Source: Sporobacter termitidis DSM 10068 (GTDB lineage: Bacteria > Bacillota > Clostridia > Oscillospirales > Oscillospiraceae). From it: a stretch of DNA of 64,000 nucleotides. Below are positions 36,201-43,437 of this stretch, piece by piece. The DNA lies in the NCBI RefSeq assembly GCF_900130065.1, contig NZ_FQXV01000001.1, forward strand, positions 28,062-92,061. Reading direction: 5' to 3'. Each line of letters begins with the position of its first letter. Position 1 is the stretch's first letter. A program made the translations under genes and the position numbers. Below the pieces are notes generated by a model. That model saw only the letters and a list, made by a program, of their open reading frames with translations. It had not been told where the DNA came from and did not search any database.

Positions 36201-37676
36201 CGTGTCGCTGTCCAGGGCGATGATATAGCGGGTGCCGGCGAGTGCCTCGGCAATTCCCGCCGAGCATTTCATGCCTGAAGCCTTGCCGCGCAGAAAACGG
36301 CAGAGCTCGAGGATAGCACCCCGCTTCCGCTCCCAGGACGTGTAGCGCCTGTCGCGCGCGTTATAATGCCTGTCGCGGCAAAAAAGAAAAAAGCCGCCGC
36401 CGTATATCGCGTTGAGGCGTTTGATTTCCTCTTCGGCGTTGCGGATAACCTTCTCGTCCTCCGCGAGCGTCGGGACGGCGGCGTCGGGCAGGTCGGCCAA
36501 TATCCCAAATCGGAGGTTCGGCCCGGCGTCGCGGTTTAAAAGCCGGTATTCCTCCAGAAGGCCCGCAGCGCGGGCGCCGCTGTCCGTCGAGGTCAGAAGC
36601 ACGGAGATCACACAGAGCGTCCGCCCCTCGTCCGGCACGCCGGCTTCCAGCTCCAGCCGCGGCACCCGCTGCGGGCTGAAGAGCTTCAGGACGAAATAGT
36701 CCACCACGTTTTTGACGATCTCCGATACCGGCAGCAGCAGCAGAATGGAGATCGCCGGCTGGTCAAGGGCAAAGCTGATGAGCAGCGCGATAAAAAGACT
36801 GGCCAGCAGGATAAGGCTCACGTAGCTGGCGCCTGTGCGGCGTTTTTTATCAAGCCCCAGCGGTTTTGTAAAGATATAGGTGCCCACGTGGCTGCTGTCG
36901 GATTGGGATAAAAGCAGTACCCGCTCCGCCACATGGTGCTCGCTCTCCGAGGTCTCCTCGGCCAGGCGGGCAATCTCCCGGCGGTACAAAAAACGCGTCT
37001 GCTCGTCCATTTCGGAATAGACGCCCGTCGGGTCGAGCTTGAGCGTCCGCTCGACTCTGTTAACCCGTTCCAGGATTTTGGACGCGTCAAAGCCGGACAG
37101 AAAGCGCAGCGCTGTAAAAAGACGGCCCAGGAGCGGTGCGAGGCCGTCCTCCACGACGCCATCGTTAATGACATGGCAGAGCTTTTTACAGGCGCATGCC
37201 AGGGCTTCTATCAGCGCGAGCCGCAGGATGGGGATAAAGGACGACAGCTCCGCCTCGGACAAAAAAACGGCATCCTGAAAGGCGTCGAGAAAAACCTCGA
37301 TGCGTTCTCCCGTCACGGCCCCGCAGCCGGACGAGACAAGCGCCCGGGCGGCCTCGCCGACAACGAGCCGCGTTTTATCGGTGCTCTTCAGCTTGGGGGA
37401 TGATTTGATATCGGAAATGGCGCTCTTGCCCTCACGCTCGGCGATGTACCAGTTATCTAAAAGCCACTCGACCTCCTGCGGGATCGTGACGTGCGCCTGC
37501 GCATAAGCGGCGGCGTCCTGCATGACGGACTTGATTGTGGTGAGATTTTTTTCGGCTGTTTTGGCGGTATAAAAAGTTGAAACCGGCTTGCCGGGCGTCA
37601 TTGTTCTGCCGCAGTCATAGGCAAATTGTCCCAGGTTTTCAAGCTTTATAAATTCTTCGTTACCGTACGTCGACAT
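30231..37676 (-). CDS. Cyclic beta-1,2-glucan synthase-like protein (GT84-GH94)
   Basis: A giant 2481-residue protein. Domains in order: helical N-terminal region with membrane segments near residues 290-330; a GT84-type glycosyltransferase with the nucleotide-sugar motif DSDTR near 490 and RWTRGDWQ near 640; further membrane segments to about 850; a glycoamylase-like domain (NWYDTTTLGI near 950); and a C-terminal GH94 phosphorylase-like region with SGDWNDGMN near 2175. This is the layout of NdvB/Cgs, which builds and cyclises beta-1,2-glucan at the inner membrane of Gram-negatives; similar proteins occur in anaerobic Firmicutes. The product here is inferred. It is a single-gene unit. Confidence 0.88.
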   Translation of the reverse strand: MSTYGNEEFIKLENLGQFAYDCGRTMTPGKPVSTFYTAKTAEKNLTTIKSVMQDAAAYAQAHVTIPQEVEWLLDNWYIAEREGKSAISDIKSSPKLKSTDKTRLVVGEAARALVSSGCGAVTGERIEVFLDAFQDAVFLSEAELSSFIPILRLALIEALACACKKLCHVINDGVVEDGLAPLLGRLFTALRFLSGFDASKILERVNRVERTLKLDPTGVYSEMDEQTRFLYRREIARLAEETSESEHHVAERVLLLSQSDSSHVGTYIFTKPLGLDKKRRTGASYVSLILLASLFIALLISFALDQPAISILLLLPVSEIVKNVVDYFVLKLFSPQRVPRLELEAGVPDEGRTLCVISVLLTSTDSGARAAGLLEEYRLLNRDAGPNLRFGILADLPDAAVPTLAEDEKVIRNAEEEIKRLNAIYGGGFFLFCRDRHYNARDRRYTSWERKRGAILELCRFLRGKASGMKCSAGIAEALAGTRYIIALDSDTRLCAGTARELIGSMLHPLNRPVVDTLHGIVTSGSGILQPRISVDLAAACQTDYTRVFAGQGGLDPYGGVTSDIYQNLFGTGSFSGKGIIDVDAYLGCLDNRFPENTVLSHDLLEGAYLRCGFAGDIELTDGYPAKVTTYYDRMHRWTRGDWQSLPWLKRRVKTADGNVQQNCLGQIDRWKIIDNLRRSLVPIFSFASIFLGMLLDNTDFVWAGLVAILAAASHLVIASTADIFRKNHGRVRYHSTVISGIGGQFIQTLVRLIFLPYEAWVCLNAIVTALYRMLISHRHLLAWVTAADSEKKTKNNFVAVLGRMWPVVVFSLIIVLFTHFPAAAAVGIVWALSPLLVIAISRDVRKKESLRPVDRLVLSRCAGDIWRYFEELLSPDDNFLPPDNFQEQPAVGVAHRTSPTNIGLALLSALAALDLGVTTREKAVGVISCIFETIKKLPKWNGHLYNWYDTTTLGILQPAYISTVDSGNFAGCLIALREGLKELGETALADTAQGLLSAMSFTPLFDEKRQLFYIGLDLTKNAPTEGWYDLLASEARQTSYLAIARGDVPRKHWRRLGRSLVAKDGYRGMASWTGTMFEYMMPELLLPCYQNSLIYESLKFCLYVQKKRADGIPWGMSESAFYAFDHALNYRYKAHGVQRLALKRGMGKEAVVSPYSTFLALQLDAKAAVRNIQRLQELGAEGRYGLYEAVDFTPNRLRSKDYEIVRTFMAHHLGMSLVAIDNVLRSGIMQRRFMRDREMAAFAELLQEKVPVGGIVLRQPPRDVPEKPVRLSSQSWGVSCDGIDYKNPRCTLLGNGAYNVIMAETGQSSSFWNGVTLTKTSFEPLGPDAGMSFYLSCGGELLPLLPSPVFDPQVRYSAELTGSCCKISAKSGSLSTSVTASVPENEAGELRTVEVLSTVQREAELICYFEPVLARQSDYDAHPAFSKLSLETMLHDNSVIVKRRPRAKGRGIALAFDASCPFSFDTSREKALGRGGIFALKSALAKEPSMSLGAVLDPCVLARVSLSLQPNVPYSVSLAVTTASTPQAASAAAKRILAVTEPAFYSRVDETAHRLGLSAEQLDRAMALLPLLIYHSPDRRIDAGLLPSLAKGQRGLWSLGVSGDLPIVTAAVESDGDIDASRELISWHRLLHDNGSAFDLVFLIRGGGDYRSTLRDALLDVLRKNDVEYRLGARGGIHLCDMASDAAGTVRAASAAFIPAGERLALPPRCEDMPPVTRPFSDAASGGALEYGYNSDNSFTFTINGQLPYNAWCHTLANEAFGYIATDAGTGHMWHLNARENKINRWLNDSLTTCGTETLKLVKDSAEISLFAAGDGLKCAVTYGFGWAEWKKTIDGATYTTTAFVPLDTAARVFIIEAADGAGLEVSYFTDLVLFPEASDGVYVKTSAEDGMLTAQNVYNVDFPDSVFRLAASSPVKSFTCSKNSALKGTYDGITGAGFVPCAAAVYRAVKSLVIVTGCDSPEKLRALADYAAARRKLRETTDYWACVATKLTVTTPDDGLNRYLNGWATYQTLACRIFGRSSLYQSGGAYGFRDQLQDICAVLDEAPEVARAHLLRAAAHQFEEGDVQHWWHPGANEENCGDKGVRTRCSDDLLWLPYALCEYIEKTGDRAVLGTPVRYLNSPPLNEDELERYEQPHLSGLSEPLLQHAVRAVDLVIARGTGCHGLCFIGSGDWNDGMNLVGAGGQGESVWLTWFAAITASRMAELCQGAGNPGAASRFLEAAAKFRADAENAWDGDWFMRGYYDDGAPLGSCASEECRIDSIAQSFAAFAGADPEKTKTALVSSVERLYDRDDRIVRLFDPPFENGGSTPGYIKGYSPGFRENGGQYTHGAVWLAMGLFMAGMKDEGLDILQALLPQGRPNEIYRTEPYVLAADVYSAPDHVGRGGWTWYTGAAGWYKRVALENLLGLRIKDGVLHVRPDLPGGWEGFEAVWRNGSRTYHILVKRGGRVTVTADGAPYSGGDVVIDEKLIPAGAENSQ

Positions 37677-37802
37677 TCATACGTTGTTCCTTTCGATGGG
37701 GCTAATCTGTTTTATTTTTTCCGGGGGCGGTGCAAATATACAAATTTTTGACAGAGCTCGGGGAACAGGCTGCATAAACATTCAAAATCCATACCAAAAG
37801 CA

Positions 37803-37831
37803 TTTACAAACCGCGCCGCTTTATGTAAAAT
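37803..37831 (+). promoter_or_regulatory. Promoter of iorA-iorB-ligase operon
   Basis: TTTACA (37803-37808), 17-bp spacer, TAAAAT (37826-37831), about 39 bp before the iorA start. Confidence 0.6.
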
Positions 37832-37869
37832 AAACTTTATTATTCATCCGGATGGAAGAAGGAAAGCAC

Positions 37870-39660
37870 ATGGCACAAAGTCTGCTGATGGGGAACCAGG
37901 CGATTGCCCTCGGCGCACTGCGCGCGGGCGTCGGCCTTTGCAGCGGGTACCCCGGCACGCCGTCGACGGAGGTCCTCGAGACGATATCCAAAAACAGGCG
38001 CGGCATATACGTGGAATGGTCTGTCAACGAGAAAGCGGCCCTTGAGGTTGCGGCGGGAGCGGCGTATACCGGAACGCGCACGCTTGTCACGATGAAGCAG
38101 GTGGGCCTCAACGTGGCGTCCGACCCGCTGATGAGCCTTGGTTACATCGGCGTCAAGGGCGGCATGGTCGTACTGGTGGCCGACGACCCCGGCCCGATCT
38201 CCTCCCAGACGGAGCAGGACACACGCACGTTTGCCCGTTACGCCAAAATTCCCTGCTTCGACCCGTCGTCCCCCGAGGAAGCCTATGAGATGATCGGGGA
38301 TGCATTCGACTATTCGGAAAAATATGCAACGCCCGTCCTGTTCCGGCCCACAACGCGGCTTTGCCACGCCTGCGCGTCCATCGATACCGACGATTTTGTA
38401 AAGCAGATCAGCCCGGAGGGCTTTAAAAAAGACCCGAAATGGGTCATTTTCCCGCGGCTGTCCTACGCCGCGCACCTGAATATTGAAAAGCGAAACCCGC
38501 AAATCGGCGAGGATTTTTCTACATACCGCTTCAACACGCGGACCGGCGCCGGGAAAAAAGGCGTCGCCGCCGGCGGCGTCAGCCACGCGTACGTCAAGGA
38601 GGCGCTGAAAATACTCGGCGGGGACTGCCGCCTTCTAAAGGTCGGCACGCCCTTTCCGTTCCCGGAGACGCTGGCGTACGAGTTCCTTGACGGCCTTGAG
38701 GAGGTCCTCGTCATTGAGGAGCTTGATCCTGTTATTGAGCGCGAGCTTGTTTATCTCTGTGGCAAAAAAGGCATTAGACTGACTGTCAAAGGAAAGCTGA
38801 CCGGCCACGTCCAGGCCGCCGGAGAGAACACGGTCGAAAGCGTTGTCCGTCAGCTCTCTGAGTTTTTAAATATTCCTTACGAGAAAACGGCCGCTGCTTC
38901 ACTGCCGCAGCTCCCTGTCCGGCCGCCCGTCCTGTGCGCCGGATGCCCGCACCGGGCGTCATTTTACGCCGTCAAGCAGGCGATGAAGGGAAAAAAAGCG
39001 CTCTTTTCCGGCGATATCGGCTGTTACACGCTCGGCAACGCACAGCCCCTCGACATGGTGGATACCTGCCTGTGCATGGGGGCGGGCATCACGCTGGCCC
39101 AGGGCATCCGCCGGGCGGAGCCGGATACGGCGTGCTTTGCCTTCGTCGGCGACTCGACGTTTTTTGCCTCGGGCATCACCGGCATCGTCAACGCCGTTTA
39201 CAACAACACCGACATGATCCTTGTCGTCCTGGACAATTCCACGACGGCGATGACGGGGCATCAGCCCCATCCGGGAACGGGCAGAACGCTCATGGGCGAC
39301 GCGGCGGGGAAGCTGAGTATTCCCGATATTTTAAAGGCCATCGGCGTCAAAAATGTCCAGATTGCTGATCCCCTCGATCTCACGGCCGCCATCGCCGCCG
39401 CTAAAAAAGCCGCCGATGACGGCGGCGTTCAGGCGATCATCTATAAATCGCCCTGTATTTATGTGACTGAATCTGAGAAAACGGCGGATGTCGAGCCCGA
39501 TCAGTGCATCGGCTGCCAGCGCTGTATTCAAGAACTCGGCTGCCCGGCGCTCGTCACGGAGGGCGGCAAGGCAGCGATCGATAAAAGCCTCTGCACCGGC
39601 TGCCTGATCTGCGCGCATATCTGCCCGACGGGCGCCATCAAAGGGGGGAGACGGTCATGA
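37870..39660 (+). CDS. iorA: Indolepyruvate:ferredoxin oxidoreductase, alpha subunit
   Basis: 596 residues. An N-terminal pyruvate:ferredoxin-type domain (LLMGNQAIALGALRAG, then GYPGTPSTE), a thiamine-diphosphate domain near residues 380-470 (CAGCPHRASF, GDIGCYTLG, GDSTFFASG) and a C-terminal 2[4Fe-4S] ferredoxin domain (CIGCQRCIQELGCP, CTGCLICAHICP). It oxidatively decarboxylates aryl pyruvates from aromatic amino acids to aryl-acetyl-CoA and reduces ferredoxin. The ATG at 37870 is chosen because GAAGGAAAG precedes it and the family begins there; an in-frame ATG at 37852 lacks this. It overlaps iorB. Confidence 0.95.
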   Translation: MAQSLLMGNQAIALGALRAGVGLCSGYPGTPSTEVLETISKNRRGIYVEWSVNEKAALEVAAGAAYTGTRTLVTMKQVGLNVASDPLMSLGYIGVKGGMVVLVADDPGPISSQTEQDTRTFARYAKIPCFDPSSPEEAYEMIGDAFDYSEKYATPVLFRPTTRLCHACASIDTDDFVKQISPEGFKKDPKWVIFPRLSYAAHLNIEKRNPQIGEDFSTYRFNTRTGAGKKGVAAGGVSHAYVKEALKILGGDCRLLKVGTPFPFPETLAYEFLDGLEEVLVIEELDPVIERELVYLCGKKGIRLTVKGKLTGHVQAAGENTVESVVRQLSEFLNIPYEKTAAASLPQLPVRPPVLCAGCPHRASFYAVKQAMKGKKALFSGDIGCYTLGNAQPLDMVDTCLCMGAGITLAQGIRRAEPDTACFAFVGDSTFFASGITGIVNAVYNNTDMILVVLDNSTTAMTGHQPHPGTGRTLMGDAAGKLSIPDILKAIGVKNVQIADPLDLTAAIAAAKKAADDGGVQAIIYKSPCIYVTESEKTADVEPDQCIGCQRCIQELGCPALVTEGGKAAIDKSLCTGCLICAHICPTGAIKGGRRS

Positions 39661-40238
39661 ATATCCTTCTTGCCGGCGTCGGCGGCCAGGGCACCGTCCT
39701 CGCCTCGCGGCTCCTCGCCCAGTGTGGTCTCGACAAGGGCCTCCGGGCACACACCGCCGAGACGATTGGCATGGCGCAGCGCGGCGGCAGCGTCGTCAGC
39801 CATGTGCGCATCGGGGAGGACATGTTTTCCCCGCTCATCCCGAAGGGGACGGCGGACATCATCATCGGCTTTGAGCCCGCCGAGGCGGTCCGGTGCTTTG
39901 ATTACTTAAAGCCCGGCGGTGCGGTTGTCGTCAGCAGCCGGCCCATCCGGCCCACGACGGCAATCCTGTCGGGCAGCGCTTATGACGGGGGCGCCATGCT
40001 GGATTTCCTGAAAAGCAGCGCCGGCCGGCTCGTTGTTGTGGACGGTGAGCGGCTGGCCGAGGAGACAGGCTCGATGCGGTCGCTGAATCTTGCGCTTTTG
40101 GGCGCCGCCGCCGGCAGCGCGCTCGGCTTTACAACGGACGATATCGCCGGTGCCATGGCAAAGCTTATGGCGCCCCGGCACATCGAGGCAAATATGACGG
40201 CGCTCCGGCTGGGCTTTGAGAGCGTCAAAAATTCGTAA
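39657..40238 (+). CDS. iorB: Indolepyruvate:ferredoxin oxidoreductase, beta subunit
   Basis: 193 residues, the gamma-type domain of 2-oxoacid:ferredoxin oxidoreductases (NILLAGVGGQGTVLASRLLA at the start, GMAQRGGSVVSHVRIG in the middle). It partners IorA; its start overlaps the iorA stop by four bases, ensuring equal synthesis. Together they form the complete two-subunit enzyme. An aryl-CoA ligase gene follows 14 bp later. Confidence 0.94.
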   Translation: MNILLAGVGGQGTVLASRLLAQCGLDKGLRAHTAETIGMAQRGGSVVSHVRIGEDMFSPLIPKGTADIIIGFEPAEAVRCFDYLKPGGAVVVSSRPIRPTTAILSGSAYDGGAMLDFLKSSAGRLVVVDGERLAEETGSMRSLNLALLGAAAGSALGFTTDDIAGAMAKLMAPRHIEANMTALRLGFESVKNS

Positions 40239-40252
40239 GGGCAGGGACAGAG

Positions 40253-41488
40253 ATGGAGATGAAGAAAGAGCAGCTCGATATCATAAGGGATTTGCTGAAG
40301 CGGCTGAAAAAGCTCGACGGCGGCTTTTACGCTGAAAAGCTCAGGGATTTCGACGCGGACAGCCTGAAGACGGCAAAGGATTTCGAGCGACTGCCGTTTA
40401 CAAACAAGGAGGAGCTGCGCGACGCGTACCCCCTCGGGATCGCGGCGGTCCCCGAAAAGGAGATCGTCCGTATCCATTCGTCCTCCGGTACGACGGGCAC
40501 GCCCATCATCATCCCCTACACGAAAAAGGACGTGGACGACTGGGCGCTGATGTTCAAGCGCTGCTATGAGATGGCGCATATCACGGACATGGACCGCATC
40601 CACGTGACGCCCGGCTATGGCCTCTGGACAGCGGGCATCGGCTTTCAGCTTGGCGCCGAGCTTTTGGGCAGCATGGTCATCCCCATGGGCCCCGGCAACA
40701 CGGACAAGCAGATCAAGATGATGATGGACCTTCAGAGCACCGTCCTGTGCGCCACCTCCTCTTACGCGCTGCTGCTGGCGGAGGAGATCGAAAAGCGCGG
40801 GGTCAAGAGTAAGATTCATCTGACAAAGGGCGTTATCGGGTCTGAGCGCTGGGGCGACAAAATGCGCCGGCGGATCGCCAACGAGCTGGGCGTCGAGCTT
40901 TACGACATCTATGGCCTCACGGAAATCTACGGTCCCGGCATCGGCATGAGCTGCGCGCACGAGTGCGGCATGCACTACTGGGACGACTATCTTTATTTTG
41001 AGATCATTGACCCGAAAACGGGCGAGACGGTGCCCGACGGCATGGCGGGCGAGCTCGTTATCACGACGCTCCGCAAGGAGGGCGCGCCGCTTATCCGCTA
41101 CAGGACCCATGATCTGACGCGGATCATAACAGGCGCGTGCGCCTGCGGCAGCGAATTCCCGCGGATCGACACGCTGGTAGGCCGCACGGACGACATGGTA
41201 AAGGTCAAGGGTGTCAACATTTATCCCGGCCAGATCGAGGACGTGCTGCGCGGCATCGACGGCGTCAGCAGCGAGTACCAGGTGATGATCGACCACCTGA
41301 ACGGCAAGGACATTATGACGCTGTTTTTTGAAACGCGCCAAGACGCGGCGCTCAAAACGGTTGAAAACGACGTCAAGCATACCTTTAAAACTCAGGTCGG
41401 GCTCTCCATCGTCCCCAAGGGCGTTGCCATCGGCGAGCTGCCGCGCAGCGAAAAGAAGACGAAGCGCATTTTTGACAACAGATACTAA
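40253..41488 (+). CDS. paaK: Phenylacetate-CoA ligase-like enzyme
   Basis: 411 residues, AMP-forming acyl-CoA ligase of the PaaK type: ATP motif SSSGTTGTPIIIPYTKKDV near residue 80, YDIYGLTEIYGPG in the middle, YRTHDL and VKVKGVNIYPGQIEDVL near the end. It interconverts aryl acetate and aryl-acetyl-CoA with ATP. Next to iorAB it may convert the aryl-acetyl-CoA product to aryl acetate with energy gain, or work in the reverse direction; this is inference. Aryl substrate (phenyl, hydroxyphenyl or indole) not resolvable. Confidence 0.9.
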   Translation: MEMKKEQLDIIRDLLKRLKKLDGGFYAEKLRDFDADSLKTAKDFERLPFTNKEELRDAYPLGIAAVPEKEIVRIHSSSGTTGTPIIIPYTKKDVDDWALMFKRCYEMAHITDMDRIHVTPGYGLWTAGIGFQLGAELLGSMVIPMGPGNTDKQIKMMMDLQSTVLCATSSYALLLAEEIEKRGVKSKIHLTKGVIGSERWGDKMRRRIANELGVELYDIYGLTEIYGPGIGMSCAHECGMHYWDDYLYFEIIDPKTGETVPDGMAGELVITTLRKEGAPLIRYRTHDLTRIITGACACGSEFPRIDTLVGRTDDMVKVKGVNIYPGQIEDVLRGIDGVSSEYQVMIDHLNGKDIMTLFFETRQDAALKTVENDVKHTFKTQVGLSIVPKGVAIGELPRSEKKTKRIFDNRY

Positions 41489-41504
41489 CTGAAAAATGAC
41501 AGAC

Positions 41505-41545
41505 AAAAGCCCCGTCCGCCGTGGTGTTAAGCGGGCAGGGCTTTT
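41505..41545. terminator. Terminator of the ior operon
   Basis: AAAAGCCC (41505-41512) pairs with GGGCTTTT (41538-41545), with a second short stem inside. It is usable from both sides, between convergent units. Confidence 0.8.
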
Positions 41546-41582
41546 GAGATAAGCACTATGCTCAAATTCCGCTGACCGTGTG

Positions 41583-42803
41583 TCAGCGGTTTCCTTTTGT
41601 GCCGCCGTGACTGCCGCCGGCGTTATTTCCGTGGTTACCGTTATTACCGCCGTAGCCTCCATAACCGCCGTAACCGCTGCCGCCCTTGCCGTGATTGGAG
41701 GAGCCGCCGTAACCGCCCCACGAAAAACCGCCGTAGGAGGAGGGCAGGACGGAGGAATTCTTATCGTTTTTATTGTCAGAACGGCCGGCGTCATTGTTTT
41801 TTTTATCGTTTTTATCAGCTTTGCCGTTCTTAGTGTTTTTATCGCTTTTATTGTTTTTATTGCTTTTGTCATTTTTATCGTCTTTGCTGTTCTTGCTGTC
41901 TTTATTGCCGTCGCCGGACTTGCTCGACCATTTATTGTTCCAGCCGGCGCCCTTGTCGGAATATCCACTCGGCGACGCGGGCGCCCATGAGGACGCTTTC
42001 GGGGAGGCGGCGGCGGGTGGCGTCGGGTCAGGGGTTTTGGCTGCCGTTTTGCCGGCGTCCTTCCCGTTGGTCTGGCTCTTATGCTCCTTTTGCAGCTCGG
42101 TGAGCTTTTTCTGTATTTCGGTGACGGAGATGTCCTTATAGTCCTCTGTCTTGATCGTCGGATCCAGCTCCTGCAGCTTCTCGATGAGGTTGAGGCGGCC
42201 CGGTGCGATGCCCTGGGCGATGGCGTTGCTCCGCTTGGTGAGATCGATGTGGCCGGTTTCGACGGTGGCTGCGCTGCCTCCGGACGCGACGGCGTCCTCC
42301 GCGCCCGTTTTGGCGGCGGCCTGGAGGTTCTGTGCCGCCGTGTCGCTGTTCGTCTCCGTGGTGACAGTGATGAGCGTCGCGCCGGGCTCTTCCATAAAGC
42401 CGTTCTGGGAGGCCGACTGGACAATCTGGCGGACGGCGCTTTCGACGTTCTGATTGATCAGGGACAGACCGTTCAGAACAGTTTCGCCGTCGGTGTTATA
42501 CGGCGTCACCTTCACGACCTTGCCGAACGTGTTGATACCGAGCTCCACACTGGGATTGATGTCGACGGCGACGTAGGAGGTGGGCGTCTTGTAAACAGCG
42601 TAGGTACCAATCGGCAGTGCGCAGAGCACGACGGCCGCGCATACCGCCGCAACGAGCTTTTTGACGTGAAGGGGCTTATTTCTCGTGCCGGTGCTGAGCG
42701 CGATGACGCTTGTATCCAGATTCCTGATGTAATCCGCCGTTTTCTGCTTGAGCGCTTCGTCGGCGCGGACGCGATCGAGTGCTTTTTTTAATGTCGTTTC
42801 CAT
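41583..42803 (-). CDS. RsgI-like anti-sigma factor with low-complexity extracellular tail
   Basis: 406 residues. A cytoplasmic N-terminus of about 50 residues is followed by one membrane helix (LVAAVCAAVVLCALPIGTYAV) and an extracellular domain with the RsgI-type motif SYVAVDINPSVELGIN. The C-terminal 150 residues are low-complexity: a Lys/Asp/Asn-rich stretch (about 290-345), then Gly/Tyr repeats (GGYGGYGG), which could contact cell wall or polysaccharide. The gene lies two bases after the ECF sigma gene, so it most likely holds that sigma factor at the membrane until an outside signal. The signal is unknown. Confidence 0.82.
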   Translation of the reverse strand: METTLKKALDRVRADEALKQKTADYIRNLDTSVIALSTGTRNKPLHVKKLVAAVCAAVVLCALPIGTYAVYKTPTSYVAVDINPSVELGINTFGKVVKVTPYNTDGETVLNGLSLINQNVESAVRQIVQSASQNGFMEEPGATLITVTTETNSDTAAQNLQAAAKTGAEDAVASGGSAATVETGHIDLTKRSNAIAQGIAPGRLNLIEKLQELDPTIKTEDYKDISVTEIQKKLTELQKEHKSQTNGKDAGKTAAKTPDPTPPAAASPKASSWAPASPSGYSDKGAGWNNKWSSKSGDGNKDSKNSKDDKNDKSNKNNKSDKNTKNGKADKNDKKNNDAGRSDNKNDKNSSVLPSSYGGFSWGGYGGSSNHGKGGSGYGGYGGYGGNNGNHGNNAGGSHGGTKGNR

Positions 42804-42805
42804 AG

Positions 42806-43285
42806 TCAGTCCTCGAGTTTCTCTCTCAGCATCAGTTTCGCCCGGTGGAGGTGGGAGTAGATGGTGTTGTCTTTGACTCCAAGTATTTTTGATATCTCCG
42901 GTACTGAATACCCTTCGTAATAAAACAGATAAATAACATCCTTATATTTCTGCGGCAGCGCCAGAACCGCGTGCATAATCTCATGCTCGGTCTCGTCCTC
43001 AAAAGTTATTTCAAGCTCGTCAAGGGGACAAACCCGGCTTTTGAAGAAGCTTTTGTGCAGGTCCTTGCATTTGTTGATCGCAACGCGCAAGAGCCAGGCC
43101 TTTTCATGGTCCTCGCTGTCAAAGCATTTCTCATACCTGTAGAGTTGAAGAAACACATCCTGAAAGATATCCTCGACGTCGTCCCTGTTTTTGAGATACA
43201 CAAAGCAGACGCGGCGCACCGTATCGGCGTATTTTTCAATCGCCCTGACAACGCGGTCTTGTTTTTCCTGCAAGATTTTGTCCAT
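42806..43285 (-). CDS. ECF-type RNA polymerase sigma factor
   Basis: 159 residues. Region 2 (YLKNRDDVEDIFQDVFLQLY, then HEKAWLLRVAINKCKD) and region 4 (LPQKYKDVIYLFYYEGYSVP, then EISKILGVKDNTIYSHLHRA) of an ECF sigma factor are clear; regions 1 and 3 are absent. The partner anti-sigma gene follows after two bases. It probably controls an envelope or stress regulon and its own operon. The promoter is not obvious in the 70 bp upstream, as expected for an autoregulated ECF promoter of unknown consensus. Confidence 0.93.
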   Translation of the reverse strand: MDKILQEKQDRVVRAIEKYADTVRRVCFVYLKNRDDVEDIFQDVFLQLYRYEKCFDSEDHEKAWLLRVAINKCKDLHKSFFKSRVCPLDELEITFEDETEHEIMHAVLALPQKYKDVIYLFYYEGYSVPEISKILGVKDNTIYSHLHRAKLMLREKLED

Positions 43286-43342
43286 GGTCTGTCCCCTTCG
43301 GTAACAATACGATTCAGATGACGCGATCCTTGCACGAAGGAT

Positions 43343-43388
43343 AAAAAAAAATTAAAGGCAGCGGCCGGGAGCAAGCCGGCGCTGCCTT
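43343..43388 (-). terminator. Terminator after the epimerase gene
   Basis: On the minus strand a GGCAGCG/CGCTGCC stem (43357-43363 with 43380-43386) with an inner CCGG pair is followed by a T-rich run (43343-43353). It separates the DUF4125-epimerase operon from the sigma factor gene. Confidence 0.75.
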
Positions 43389-43437
43389 CAGAATACAGAA
43401 TACGGCGGCGTATGTCCACCGTCAAAGCACGCTTTCA

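Noticed and set aside
39980..42424. An 814-codon open frame on the minus strand
   Set aside because: It runs antisense through iorB and the aryl-CoA ligase gene and out of frame through the RsgI-like gene. It is rich in Arg, Pro and Thr and has no recognisable domain; it is a GC-bias shadow.
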